Positions 56,650 through 64,000 of a DNA stretch of 64,000 nucleotides are shown piece after piece. The stretch lies in assembly GCF_019249215.1 (NCBI RefSeq), contig NZ_JAESDI010000001.1:62001-126000 (forward strand). Direction: 5' to 3'. The position numbers and the translations under genes are program-made. The notes below the pieces were generated by a model. It was given only the letters and a program-made list of their open reading frames with translations, was not told where the DNA came from and did not search any database. The stretch comes from Alteromonas lipotrueae (GTDB lineage Bacteria > Pseudomonadota > Gammaproteobacteria > Enterobacterales > Alteromonadaceae). Positions within the stretch are counted from its first letter, which is position 1. The number at the start of each line of letters is the position of its first letter.

Positions 56650-59600
56650 ATTGACGAAAGCACGTAATGCTTCAAGGTCTACCGGTTTGATAAAGTGAGC
56701 ATTGAATCCCGCGGCTTCTGCCCGTCTTTTATCAGCTTCTAAACCGTAACCTGTAAGGGCTGCAAGGGGCAACGTCTGCGATTGCTTACGTATATGTTTG
56801 GCCAGTTCATACCCGTCCATGCCTGGTAAACCTATATCTAATAACATAACATCTGGCTCAAACACCTTTAACTTCGCTAATGCACTAGCCCCATCATGTA
56901 CAATTGCAACCTGGTGCCCTGCAACTTCCAGTAACAGGGATAGGGTTTCAGCAATATCTTGATCGTCTTCTACAACTAGTACCCGCTTGGGGCGAACCTC
57001 GTTTTCTAGCTGTTGTTGTGGCAATGGTTTTACAGCAGTTTGACTAGCTGCTAGCGGTAAAGTAACAATAAACTCTGACCCTTTATTCAACCCCTCACTA
57101 TGCGCCTCAACAGTTCCGCCATGGAGCTCCACAAGACGATGAACTATAGTAAGCCCAATTCCTAGTCCACCTTTAGCGCGATCTAATCCACGTTCCGCCT
57201 GCCTAAAGAGGTCGAAAACATGCTCCAATACCTCTGGAGTCATACCTATTCCCGTATCCGTTACGCGCAACTCTACGCTCTCCTTGTTCCGCTCTAGCGA
57301 GAGCGCAATCGTTCCACCGGGATCGGTATACTTTGTGGCATTGGTAAGCAAATTCACCAATATTTGCTCTAATCTCACCGGGTCACCCAAGACCATCAAA
57401 GGTTCGTTTGATAATGAGAGGCTTAGTGTATGTTCATTTTCAACTATCTGCGTTTTCACGCTCTCTTGCGCGTAAGAGGTAATCTGAACAATATCTACCA
57501 GCTCCTCATTTATATCCACAAGACCGCGGGTAATTCGAGAAACATCCAGTAAATCGTTTACTAGCCCTTTGAGGATCTTAGACTGACGATTAAGGATATC
57601 GAGATAGCGTCGATTGGGTTCTTCGCCACCTTGTTCCATAAGAGTAACTGTATTACTAATTGCACCTAAGGGGTTGCGTAGTTCATGTGCCAGCATCGCC
57701 AAGAATTCGTCTTTACTACGATCTTCCTGCTTAAGTCGCTCATTAACGATACGTAGTGCCTCAGCTGCCTCTTTGCGCACATGGGCGAGATCTAAACACG
57801 CGCTAATTCTAGCCGTTAGTTCACGTGCTGCAAAAGGCTTCACCAAATAATCATCGGCACCCGCTTTAAGCCCCTCTACGCGCGCTTCCTCACCAGCTCG
57901 CGCAGAAAGAAGTATTACAGGTATACCTTTTGTCAGCCGATTATTGCGTAGTTTACCTAGTAGTTCGAAGCCATCTATCCCCGGCATCATTACGTCTGTT
58001 AGTACTAAGTCGGGGAGGTCTTCTATAATTCGCTCATACGCAGCATGGCCATTACTGACGGTCTCTACATTCCAATAGTCGCCTATCAACCTGTGCAAAT
58101 ATTCGCGCATGTCAGCATTGTCGTCTACCACCAATACTCTTGCCTTTGGAAAACGAGATAACCTATTGCTAATATCTAGCGTCGAAGCCGATTCAGCTAG
58201 GGCATCACTTTCTTTGTGAGCTTTCCGGTTAGGTTCATTTTCATCTAAATCTGGTAGCCAACGAAGTGCTTCGTCAATATAAGGCTGAGTACCTATTGCT
58301 GTGGATGAAAGTTTCTGCTGCGAGCCAATATCTTCAGATTGCAGATGGGCACCGCCGAAGGGAATACGTATAAAGAACGTTGTTCCCTCACCCACGCAAC
58401 TCTGCACTTTTATCGAGCCTCCGTGCAAACTCACCAACTCGTGCACAAGAGAAAGGCCAATCCCCGTACCTTCAAATGTGCGCCCGCGTGCATTCTTTAC
58501 CCGATTAAATCGCTCGAAAATATGAGGCAGCTTGTCGTCCTCAATACCAATTCCTGTATCTTGCACTTGTAGCTCAACCTCACTCTCAAGGGGAAGTAAT
58601 GAAACGCGAATTTCGCCCTCAAATGTAAACTTCAAGGCGTTTGAAAGCAGGTTCAAAACCACTTTCTCCCACTTATCGCAGTCGACATAGACCTTTTCGT
58701 TAAGCTCAGGGGTATCTAACACTAATGTAAGTCCCGCTTTTTCAATCGCTGAGCGGAAGTTACTGGCTAGGTCTTGGGTTAACCGCGAGAGATCAGTAGG
58801 CGCATAATTCATATCAGTGCGTCCCGCTTCAATACGCGAGAAATCAAGCAGTGTATTAACCAACTTGAGCATACGTAAGGCGTTTCTGTGCACCATTATT
58901 AATTCATCTGGCGCAAGGGCTTGCTTAGGAGAGCGAAGTGCATCCTCAGTGGGCCCTAGCATCAGTGTTAGCGGTGTACGTAACTCATGACTTACATTGA
59001 GGAAAAAGGCAGTCTTAACACGATCTAGCTCTGCTAACGCTTCTAATCGCTTGCGTTCTTCCTCATGAGCGCGTGCACTCGCTATCCCTCTTGAGATTTG
59101 GCCTGCAGCGAGGCGGATAAGCTCATTATAACTATCATTAAGCGCACGTAGTGGGCTTACTCCTATCACTAAATAGCCATAGGGTTGACCGCCAGAGCCA
59201 GTCAGCGCCACAGCAACCGCCTTTTCGGGTGATGTATCCCAACAACCAGTGGGCATTTCACCTACCAGTGTCGACACATCTTCTACCACCAGAAAGCTGT
59301 CGCCAGAGACCTTGAATAACGGCCAAACTTGATTGCTCTTTTCGTTTAGTGGAATACTGGATGGCTGGCCAGCCCCCATATAGTTATCCAGCCCTGCAGA
59401 TGCCACAAGATTTGCTTTGCTACCATTGTCATCAACCAGATAAAGTAGCGAAAATGGGAAATCAGCATTATTGGTGGCCAGTACCTCAGCGGCCATCTTA
59501 CAGGCGTCCTCAGCAGAGCTAGGAGTGGGCTGCGCGCCGAGATCTCGAAGCAAAAGTAACTGGCGTTCACTTTGAACCTGTACCGTAGTTTCCTGACACG

Positions 59601-60051
59601 TCACCAGCACCCCGCCGATGCCTCCGTCATCATCTCTCACCGGACTGTAAGAAAAGGTGAAGTAGGTTTCTTCTATGAAACCTTTACGATTCATAGGCAG
59701 AAGTAAGTGCTCATTCCACGTCGCGCCTTTGCCGCTGAGCACGTGTTCTGATTGTGGTCCAATTATATGCCAGATTTCCTGCCATACTTCGGCTCCTGGC
59801 GCCCCCATAGCCTTCGGGTGCTTACCTCCCAACACAGCCACATAAGCATGATTGTAAATATGTAGAAGCTCAGAGCCCCACCAAAGGGTCATCGGAAAAC
59901 GATTCTCAAGCACCATGGCGGCTATAGAGCGAAGACTTGCCGGCCAATTTTCGTAGGGGCCGAGCCTGGTACTAGACCAATCGAATGCTTTCATGCGGGT
60001 CGCTAGGTCTACCCCATCGGTCAGCAGTTTGTTGACGTGTTGCTTATCCAC
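56641..60051 (-). CDS. Double hybrid sensor histidine kinase / response regulator
   Basis: 1136 aa. Order: PAS-like N-terminus (about 45-160, WWGSELLHIYNHAY), GAF-like domain (about 175-320), first HisKA with His355 (FLNVSHELRTP), first HATPase (455-565, NALKFTF and DTGIGIE), REC domain with phosphoacceptor Asp686 (LTDVMMPGIDG), second HisKA with His789 (LAHELRNPLG), second HATPase (885-1000), and a C-terminal REC with Asp1072 (LLDIGLPGMDG). No membrane helix is evident, so it likely senses a cytoplasmic signal. Two complete kinase/receiver modules in one chain permit an internal relay. No DNA-binding output; partners unknown. Confidence 0.94.
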   Translation of the reverse strand: MDKQHVNKLLTDGVDLATRMKAFDWSSTRLGPYENWPASLRSIAAMVLENRFPMTLWWGSELLHIYNHAYVAVLGGKHPKAMGAPGAEVWQEIWHIIGPQSEHVLSGKGATWNEHLLLPMNRKGFIEETYFTFSYSPVRDDDGGIGGVLVTCQETTVQVQSERQLLLLRDLGAQPTPSSAEDACKMAAEVLATNNADFPFSLLYLVDDNGSKANLVASAGLDNYMGAGQPSSIPLNEKSNQVWPLFKVSGDSFLVVEDVSTLVGEMPTGCWDTSPEKAVAVALTGSGGQPYGYLVIGVSPLRALNDSYNELIRLAAGQISRGIASARAHEEERKRLEALAELDRVKTAFFLNVSHELRTPLTLMLGPTEDALRSPKQALAPDELIMVHRNALRMLKLVNTLLDFSRIEAGRTDMNYAPTDLSRLTQDLASNFRSAIEKAGLTLVLDTPELNEKVYVDCDKWEKVVLNLLSNALKFTFEGEIRVSLLPLESEVELQVQDTGIGIEDDKLPHIFERFNRVKNARGRTFEGTGIGLSLVHELVSLHGGSIKVQSCVGEGTTFFIRIPFGGAHLQSEDIGSQQKLSSTAIGTQPYIDEALRWLPDLDENEPNRKAHKESDALAESASTLDISNRLSRFPKARVLVVDDNADMREYLHRLIGDYWNVETVSNGHAAYERIIEDLPDLVLTDVMMPGIDGFELLGKLRNNRLTKGIPVILLSARAGEEARVEGLKAGADDYLVKPFAARELTARISACLDLAHVRKEAAEALRIVNERLKQEDRSKDEFLAMLAHELRNPLGAISNTVTLMEQGGEEPNRRYLDILNRQSKILKGLVNDLLDVSRITRGLVDINEELVDIVQITSYAQESVKTQIVENEHTLSLSLSNEPLMVLGDPVRLEQILVNLLTNATKYTDPGGTIALSLERNKESVELRVTDTGIGMTPEVLEHVFDLFRQAERGLDRAKGGLGIGLTIVHRLVELHGGTVEAHSEGLNKGSEFIVTLPLAASQTAVKPLPQQQLENEVRPKRVLVVEDDQDIAETLSLLLEVAGHQVAIVHDGASALAKLKVFEPDVMLLDIGLPGMDGYELAKHIRKQSQTLPLAALTGYGLEADKRRAEAAGFNAHFIKPVDLEALRAFVNES

Positions 60052-60312
60052 TAATACTCACTCCATACAATACTGCCCGACTTCTTATACGTTCGTGTTT
60101 TTCACGTTCGCTCTCTGACTAGTTTATAGAACATCTACCAGAGAGTAGAAAGGCCTGTAGTTTAATTCCATTTCTCAAAAATATATCAATACGTCAATGT
60201 ATAGGCAAAAGATTAGATAAAGGTAATGGAGAGGGTTAAATCGGTGTTATCCTCAGGATGTAGAGAGTCGAGTTGCGAAAGTATAGGGCGTAAATAGATA
60301 ACGCTTCACGCG

Positions 60313-62019
60313 CTAATTCATTTTTTTATGAGTAGATTTGTATCGATACATACGCTTATCTGCGAGGGAAATACATGCTTTAGCTGAATCACACTCAAGG
60401 CTTGTTGCAATGCCAAAGCTAACTCCCGCACTATACCATGTTTTACTCAACTCCTCAGATATTGTCAGCATTAAAGAGCGCGCTTTATTTGTTAATTCTT
60501 GCGTATCGGCCGCAGACTTAGCTTTCAGTATACTGACAAATTCGTCCCCGCCAGAACGGAATATACCACCTCGAGGATAGAACGATTGCTGCATTAGGCT
60601 TGCCGTTTCAACAATGAGTTTGTCCCCTTCTTGATGCCCTTTCTTATCGTTTACTGTTTTTAAGCCATCGAGATCTACATAAACCACAACATAAAAACCG
60701 CTTAACTGGGTAACATATTCTGTAAGCGCAAATCGATTACCGAGTTTAGTCATCGCATCAGTACGAGATAAATAGTAGTTTCGGTTAAATTCGACTTGTT
60801 GAAGCTTAAACCATTCAGCTAAACATAATAATATGCAGATGCAATCTAACGACAACGCAATCACTACAACCGACTCTGAATAAGGAAGATCGCCGAAATA
60901 CTGGCTGTGCGCGCCTACGTAATAGCCAAGTGAACTACTGTAAAGTAAGTTGCCCGTCAGAAAATACTTGGCGCGGAAGTCTTTTAACTTGAGCATACCG
61001 ATGCCGACGGCTAACGTAACCACCACCCAAAACATCGCTATTATATGCGAGATTAAAAACGCCGTTGTGAACGGTAAGAACCACATTGCTATACCTAAGG
61101 CCACACTCGTTACGCTTAACCAACGCATAAAGCGGAATAGTTTTTTATGATTCGATTTGCAGTCGAAAAGATCTGAAACGAACTGTGCCGCACACGCTAT
61201 AGCAAAAGGAAATAGTTTCATTCCCCAATAGCTACTGTTTATTGACATATCGAACAGGTCATCAATAAGCCCCGAGGCCGCTGCCCAACCAACACCATGT
61301 AAGCCCAAATAGCCAGCACAGGTAAGTGCTACCCGTTTCCGTGTACTCAAAAATGCGAGTAGCGCTAAAAGTGCGAGCAAAATCATTGTAGTTATAGCGG
61401 CAATCGATAACCCATTGTTATAAATCTGAAATGTGTAAAATGAAGCCGCGTCGAAAATAGAAATAGAAACAGGCGTGGGAAATTGTTTCGCTTCAATAAG
61501 CACCCATAACTCAATGGGGTTATTACGCTCAGCTTGAACAGCAAAACCCTGAAAGTGCAAAATCTGGGGCGTTTCGCCGTCTGCCAACTGCGAAAACACC
61601 GTAACGTTGGCTTGTTGGCTCTTTGATGAATAAGACGCTATACCAGTATCAATAAAGTTGGCGTTAATCATCACGAAGTATTGGCCAGTCTTGGAAGGAC
61701 TTAAAGTTACTTTGGTTAAGTAGGAGCCAGACTTTCCACCTAATGCAGACCTGATAGGCAAAGTTGGATAGCCCGCCTGTACCATTTGAAATTTTTCAGC
61801 ACTGTCAATATCCCTATAATGCATATCGACAGGTAAGCTTCGCCACAGGCTGGAGTCTGGAAGGGTAACTTTACCATTGCTCAATGACACAGATTCATTT
61901 CCTAGCGCAGGGAAAACTATGGCTAGGATAAGGAGAGACAGCCCCCTTGAAATTCGAAGGTTAGAAAGCAAATACTCGCCCCTGTTACCAATGTGGGTAG
62001 TAGACGAATTTGACTTCAT
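60313..62019 (-). CDS. Diguanylate cyclase with 7TMR-DISM-type sensor
   Basis: 568 aa. Signal-like N-terminal helix (about 27-42), a periplasmic beta-rich segment (about 45-190, 7TMR-DISMED2-like), seven helices (about 205-390) and a C-terminal GGDEF domain (about 400-560) with active site FRSGGDEFVSI and DLDGLKTVNDKKGHQ. The I-site position cannot be confirmed as RxxD. It produces c-di-GMP on sensing an unknown periplasmic ligand. ATG at 62019; alternatives are downstream Met residues. The 261-bp spacer to the hybrid kinase contains nothing recognised. Confidence 0.88.
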   Translation of the reverse strand: MKSNSSTTHIGNRGEYLLSNLRISRGLSLLILAIVFPALGNESVSLSNGKVTLPDSSLWRSLPVDMHYRDIDSAEKFQMVQAGYPTLPIRSALGGKSGSYLTKVTLSPSKTGQYFVMINANFIDTGIASYSSKSQQANVTVFSQLADGETPQILHFQGFAVQAERNNPIELWVLIEAKQFPTPVSISIFDAASFYTFQIYNNGLSIAAITTMILLALLALLAFLSTRKRVALTCAGYLGLHGVGWAAASGLIDDLFDMSINSSYWGMKLFPFAIACAAQFVSDLFDCKSNHKKLFRFMRWLSVTSVALGIAMWFLPFTTAFLISHIIAMFWVVVTLAVGIGMLKLKDFRAKYFLTGNLLYSSSLGYYVGAHSQYFGDLPYSESVVVIALSLDCICILLCLAEWFKLQQVEFNRNYYLSRTDAMTKLGNRFALTEYVTQLSGFYVVVYVDLDGLKTVNDKKGHQEGDKLIVETASLMQQSFYPRGGIFRSGGDEFVSILKAKSAADTQELTNKARSLMLTISEELSKTWYSAGVSFGIATSLECDSAKACISLADKRMYRYKSTHKKMN

Positions 62020-62207
62020 TGACTACCCCTCGCTAGGTGGAATACAACTAATCAAAATATATACACAACGTAGCAAGATAACAATGGAGATTTTGGCTCT
62101 TAGTTTTACCTCAGGTAAGTTCAACTCACCACTTTACGCGCATCTTACTTTTTGAAGGTTACCCGTCTTTTCGTGTGCGCTTAAACTTTGGAGTCTAGCA
62201 AAATACA

Positions 62208-62396
62208 CTAAGCGTAAATACTCTCAACCGTGGTATTAAGTAACCAACGTAAAAATACTTTCGTATCTTTGTTGTTATGAAATTGAACTGACTTTTGACA
62301 CTCTTTATCGGTAAAAACAACGTTGAAGTTATTTACTGAAATTGTCGAAATAGGGGGAAGTGTACGGAGCGAAGCGCCGTTAATAGTATGAGACAT
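62208..62396 (-). CDS. Possible small protein, 62 aa, weak evidence
   Basis: ATG-initiated minus-strand frame with only an A-rich Shine-Dalgarno-like stretch. The predicted product has no recognised motif and no hydrophobic anchor. It sits in a long gap, so it is noted, but it may be chance. Confidence 0.2.
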   Translation of the reverse strand: MSHTINGASLRTLPPISTISVNNFNVVFTDKECQKSVQFHNNKDTKVFLRWLLNTTVESIYA

Positions 62397-62507
62397 ATAA
62401 TTTTTCTTTGTATAATAATGTTGCTAGTTTTTTATTCGTTTTAAAATTCCTTTCAAAATTCTGTTTTTATCAAACCAAAAATAAATAAAAATGTTAGTAC
62501 TGCACAA

Positions 62508-62540
62508 TTAAAAAAGGCTAAGTAGAAACTTAGCCTTTTG
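62508..62540 (-). terminator. Intrinsic terminator of the cold-shock gene
   Basis: AAAAGGCTAAGT (62512-62523) / ACTTAGCCTTTT (62528-62539), loop AGAA, with a T-run on the minus strand. Confidence 0.85.
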
Positions 62541-62562
62541 TCGTTGTATTTTAAAGTTCTAC

Positions 62563-62775
62563 TTAAAGAACAACAACGTTTGCAGCTTGAAGGCCTTTTT
62601 GACCTTGTTCTACGCTGAAGCTTACCGCTTGGCCTTCAGAAAGCGTTTTGAAGCCGTCAGAAGCGATTGAACGGAAATGTACGAATACGTCTTTACCGCC
62701 ACCGTCTTGAGTAAGAAAACCAAAACCTTTATCTTCGTTGAACCATTTAACTGTGCCGTTTACTGTATCAGACAT
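62563..62775 (-). CDS. Cold-shock protein (CspA family)
   Basis: 70 aa. Single cold-shock domain with RNP1 KGFGFL and RNP2 DVFVHF. Binds single-stranded nucleic acids as an RNA chaperone or anti-terminator. The ATG at 62775 has AAGG at 8-nt spacing, so the in-frame upstream start at 62826 is rejected. It is likely preceded by a long 5' UTR as in other csp genes. Which paralogue (CspA, CspC, CspE) cannot be said. Confidence 0.95.
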   Translation of the reverse strand: MSDTVNGTVKWFNEDKGFGFLTQDGGGKDVFVHFRSIASDGFKTLSEGQAVSFSVEQGQKGLQAANVVVL

Positions 62776-63202
62776 GTTTGTAACCTTATATATTTGAAGT
62801 AATTGGTGAAATTCACCGGATAGCAATAGATTTAACTTACTAGTAACGCAAATGTATATCTATTAAAACTTCGATAAAACTGAAGAATAAAAGGGTACAA
62901 CGCAGTAGTAGAAAAAGCTTTTAATTATCTAAAGCGGGCGTAATGTACATCTTTCAGTCAGGTAAGTCTACCGATATCGCTATTTATTTCTCTTATCGCG
63001 CAACATCTTGCTGTACAAGTTCCATTACAATCGCACACATATCATAACCCTCGTGCCCTCCCCCGCATTCACCATCAATTGACGTCGCAATCCTGCTGTC
63101 AACTTACATACGTATGTTGATAGGAATCCCCCTCTATATTAGCTAGGCTCATGTTCTTGTTACGCTAACGCGCTTAAAGATCACAACACGAGTAGAGGCT
63201 GT
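62776..63202. other. Divergent region csp / SDR with probable csp 5' UTR
   Basis: 427 bp, AT-rich. The portion next to csp probably is its leader; no recognisable cold-box was confirmed. The SDR gene's RBS (AGAGG) ends it. The stretch 63050-63150 contains a C/T-rich run and a TACGTATG palindrome-like segment near 63108. Confidence 0.45.
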
Positions 63203-63913
63203 ATGTCACAACATTATGTATTAAAAGAGAAAGTGGCTATTGTTACTGGCGGCGGTAAAGGCCTGGGTAAGTCGCTTACTCTGAGACTACTTCAAGAAGG
63301 TATGAAGGTCGCTATTTGCGGAAGAACCCCTGCCACTATAACCAACACAGTAGCAGAGCTTAAAGCCAAATTCGGTGAGCGGATTTATGGCCAGGTTTGC
63401 GATATTAGTGATGCATCTGCGGTAAGCCACTTTATAGGACAAGTACGTTCACAGTTCGGCGATATTCAAGTATTGGTGAATAACAGTGGGTTTGGCAAAG
63501 AAACCTTAATTTGTGACACCAGCGAAAGCGACTGGGATGACGTTATGGATACCAATGTTAAAGGTACATTTTTGATGTGCAAAAACGTGGTGCCCAATAT
63601 GATTAAGCAAAAGGAAGGGTACGTGGTAAATATTGCCTCTCAAGCTGCGTTAAACGGCTATCCGAATGCAGGCGTATATTGCGCGTCAAAGTTTGCCATG
63701 GTCGGTCTAGGCAAAGCCCTTCAAGAAGAAGTGCACGAGTACGGAATTCACGTTCACTCACTTAACCCTGCGCTTATTCAATCACAAAAAGCCCCTACGG
63801 ATGAAATTAACACTGGGCTTATTCAAAATGATGACCTTAGTGATATGCTCGTTTATTTACTTCAGCAACCCCGTCGTCTTAAAATAGACAATATTGGAAT
63901 GTGGGGCTTTTAG
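63203..63913 (+). CDS. SDR family oxidoreductase
   Basis: 236 aa, classical short-chain dehydrogenase/reductase. Cofactor motif TGGGKGLG (about 16-23), NNSG (in place of the usual NNAG, about 92), catalytic Ser in VNIASQAALNG and YCASK (Tyr-x3-Lys, about 154). Substrate and NAD(P) preference unknown. ATG at 63203 with AGAGG at good spacing; monocistronic near the window edge. Confidence 0.9.
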   Translation: MSQHYVLKEKVAIVTGGGKGLGKSLTLRLLQEGMKVAICGRTPATITNTVAELKAKFGERIYGQVCDISDASAVSHFIGQVRSQFGDIQVLVNNSGFGKETLICDTSESDWDDVMDTNVKGTFLMCKNVVPNMIKQKEGYVVNIASQAALNGYPNAGVYCASKFAMVGLGKALQEEVHEYGIHVHSLNPALIQSQKAPTDEINTGLIQNDDLSDMLVYLLQQPRRLKIDNIGMWGF

Positions 63914-64000
63914 TTATCTTTTTTACTAGCTGTTTAACGATAGGCGCTTGCAGCCATTGCATCGGCGCCTTAGTGTCTCATTCCTTTCATATACCCATAG

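Larger units (their letters stand above)
62020..62562. other. Intergenic region between diguanylate cyclase and cold-shock gene
   Basis: 543 bp, AT-rich. Holds the diguanylate cyclase promoter, an unconvincing 62-codon minus-strand frame, and the csp terminator. Nothing else is recognised. Confidence 0.5.

Noticed and set aside
1-64000. CRISPR array, prophage or complete insertion sequence
   Set aside because: No regularly spaced identical repeats, phage structural genes, transposase or integrase were seen.

Overview
The window looks like chromosomal DNA from a marine gammaproteobacterium of the order Alteromonadales, close to Alteromonas. The evidence is the gene set: a fadIJ pair, a RseC-less rsxABCDGE operon next to nth, an ECF sigma factor paired with a DUF3379 protein, a cysDCQN cluster with an SLC13 permease, many c-di-GMP enzymes, and several secreted or lipoprotein peptidases. 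Base composition is moderately AT-rich throughout. I see no rRNA, CRISPR array, prophage, transposase or complete insertion sequence. The taxonomic call is inference from family knowledge, not from a database search.

Layout. 1-2.1 kb: 3' part of a PAS-GGDEF-EAL protein, a very small secreted peptide and a small membrane protein. 2.3-5.7 kb: fadI-fadJ on the minus strand, with a good FadR-type operator in front of fadI. 6.0-13.4 kb: a tightly overlapping six-gene MoxR/Bat operon (MoxR ATPase, DUF58, DUF4381, two VWA membrane proteins, BatD). 13.5-20.7 kb: a DUF885 lipoprotein, the sigma factor/DUF3379 pair, a sensor diguanylate cyclase and putP. 21.0-26.5 kb: sulfate activation operon cysD-cysC-cysQ-cysN plus a TrkA-C-containing SLC13 permease. 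26.7-40.9 kb: housekeeping and single genes (YIP1, DUF3025, M28 lipoprotein, RMD1/DUF155, asnB, a periplasmic solute-binding-like protein, divergent queE/queC, two related small membrane proteins, a LysR regulator, uvrB, a MATE exporter).

41.0-42.06 kb is the longest stretch without genes. It holds clustered GATC sites and perfect DnaA boxes in an arrangement resembling a gammaproteobacterial oriC or a DnaA-reactivating/titrating site, and ends in a near-consensus sigma70 promoter driving two tandem tRNA-Asn genes. 42.4-49.4 kb: rsxABCDGE and nth; RsxC has six copies of an Ala/Lys-rich repeat in its tail. 49.4-52.5 kb is an island-like segment: an amidohydrolase and an alpha/beta hydrolase, both without a clear ATG/Shine-Dalgarno start. 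A decayed partial copy of the nth 3' end and its downstream region lies on the far side of the amidohydrolase. 52.6-56.4 kb: divergent S9 and M28 peptidases. 56.6-62.0 kb: a double hybrid histidine kinase and a 7TM diguanylate cyclase. 62.5-63.9 kb: a cold-shock protein and an SDR oxidoreductase.

How the genes work together: fadIJ carries out the beta-oxidation steps after acyl-CoA dehydrogenation. The cys operon imports sulfate (inferred for the permease), activates it to APS and PAPS, and CysQ clears the PAP by-product. The Rsx complex is an ion- or redox-coupled electron-transfer complex that in E. coli keeps SoxR reduced. QueE and QueC are consecutive steps toward 7-deazaguanine (queuosine). 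Four regulators of signalling (the PAS-GGDEF-EAL protein, two diguanylate cyclases, one double hybrid kinase) suggest heavy investment in surface/biofilm decisions.
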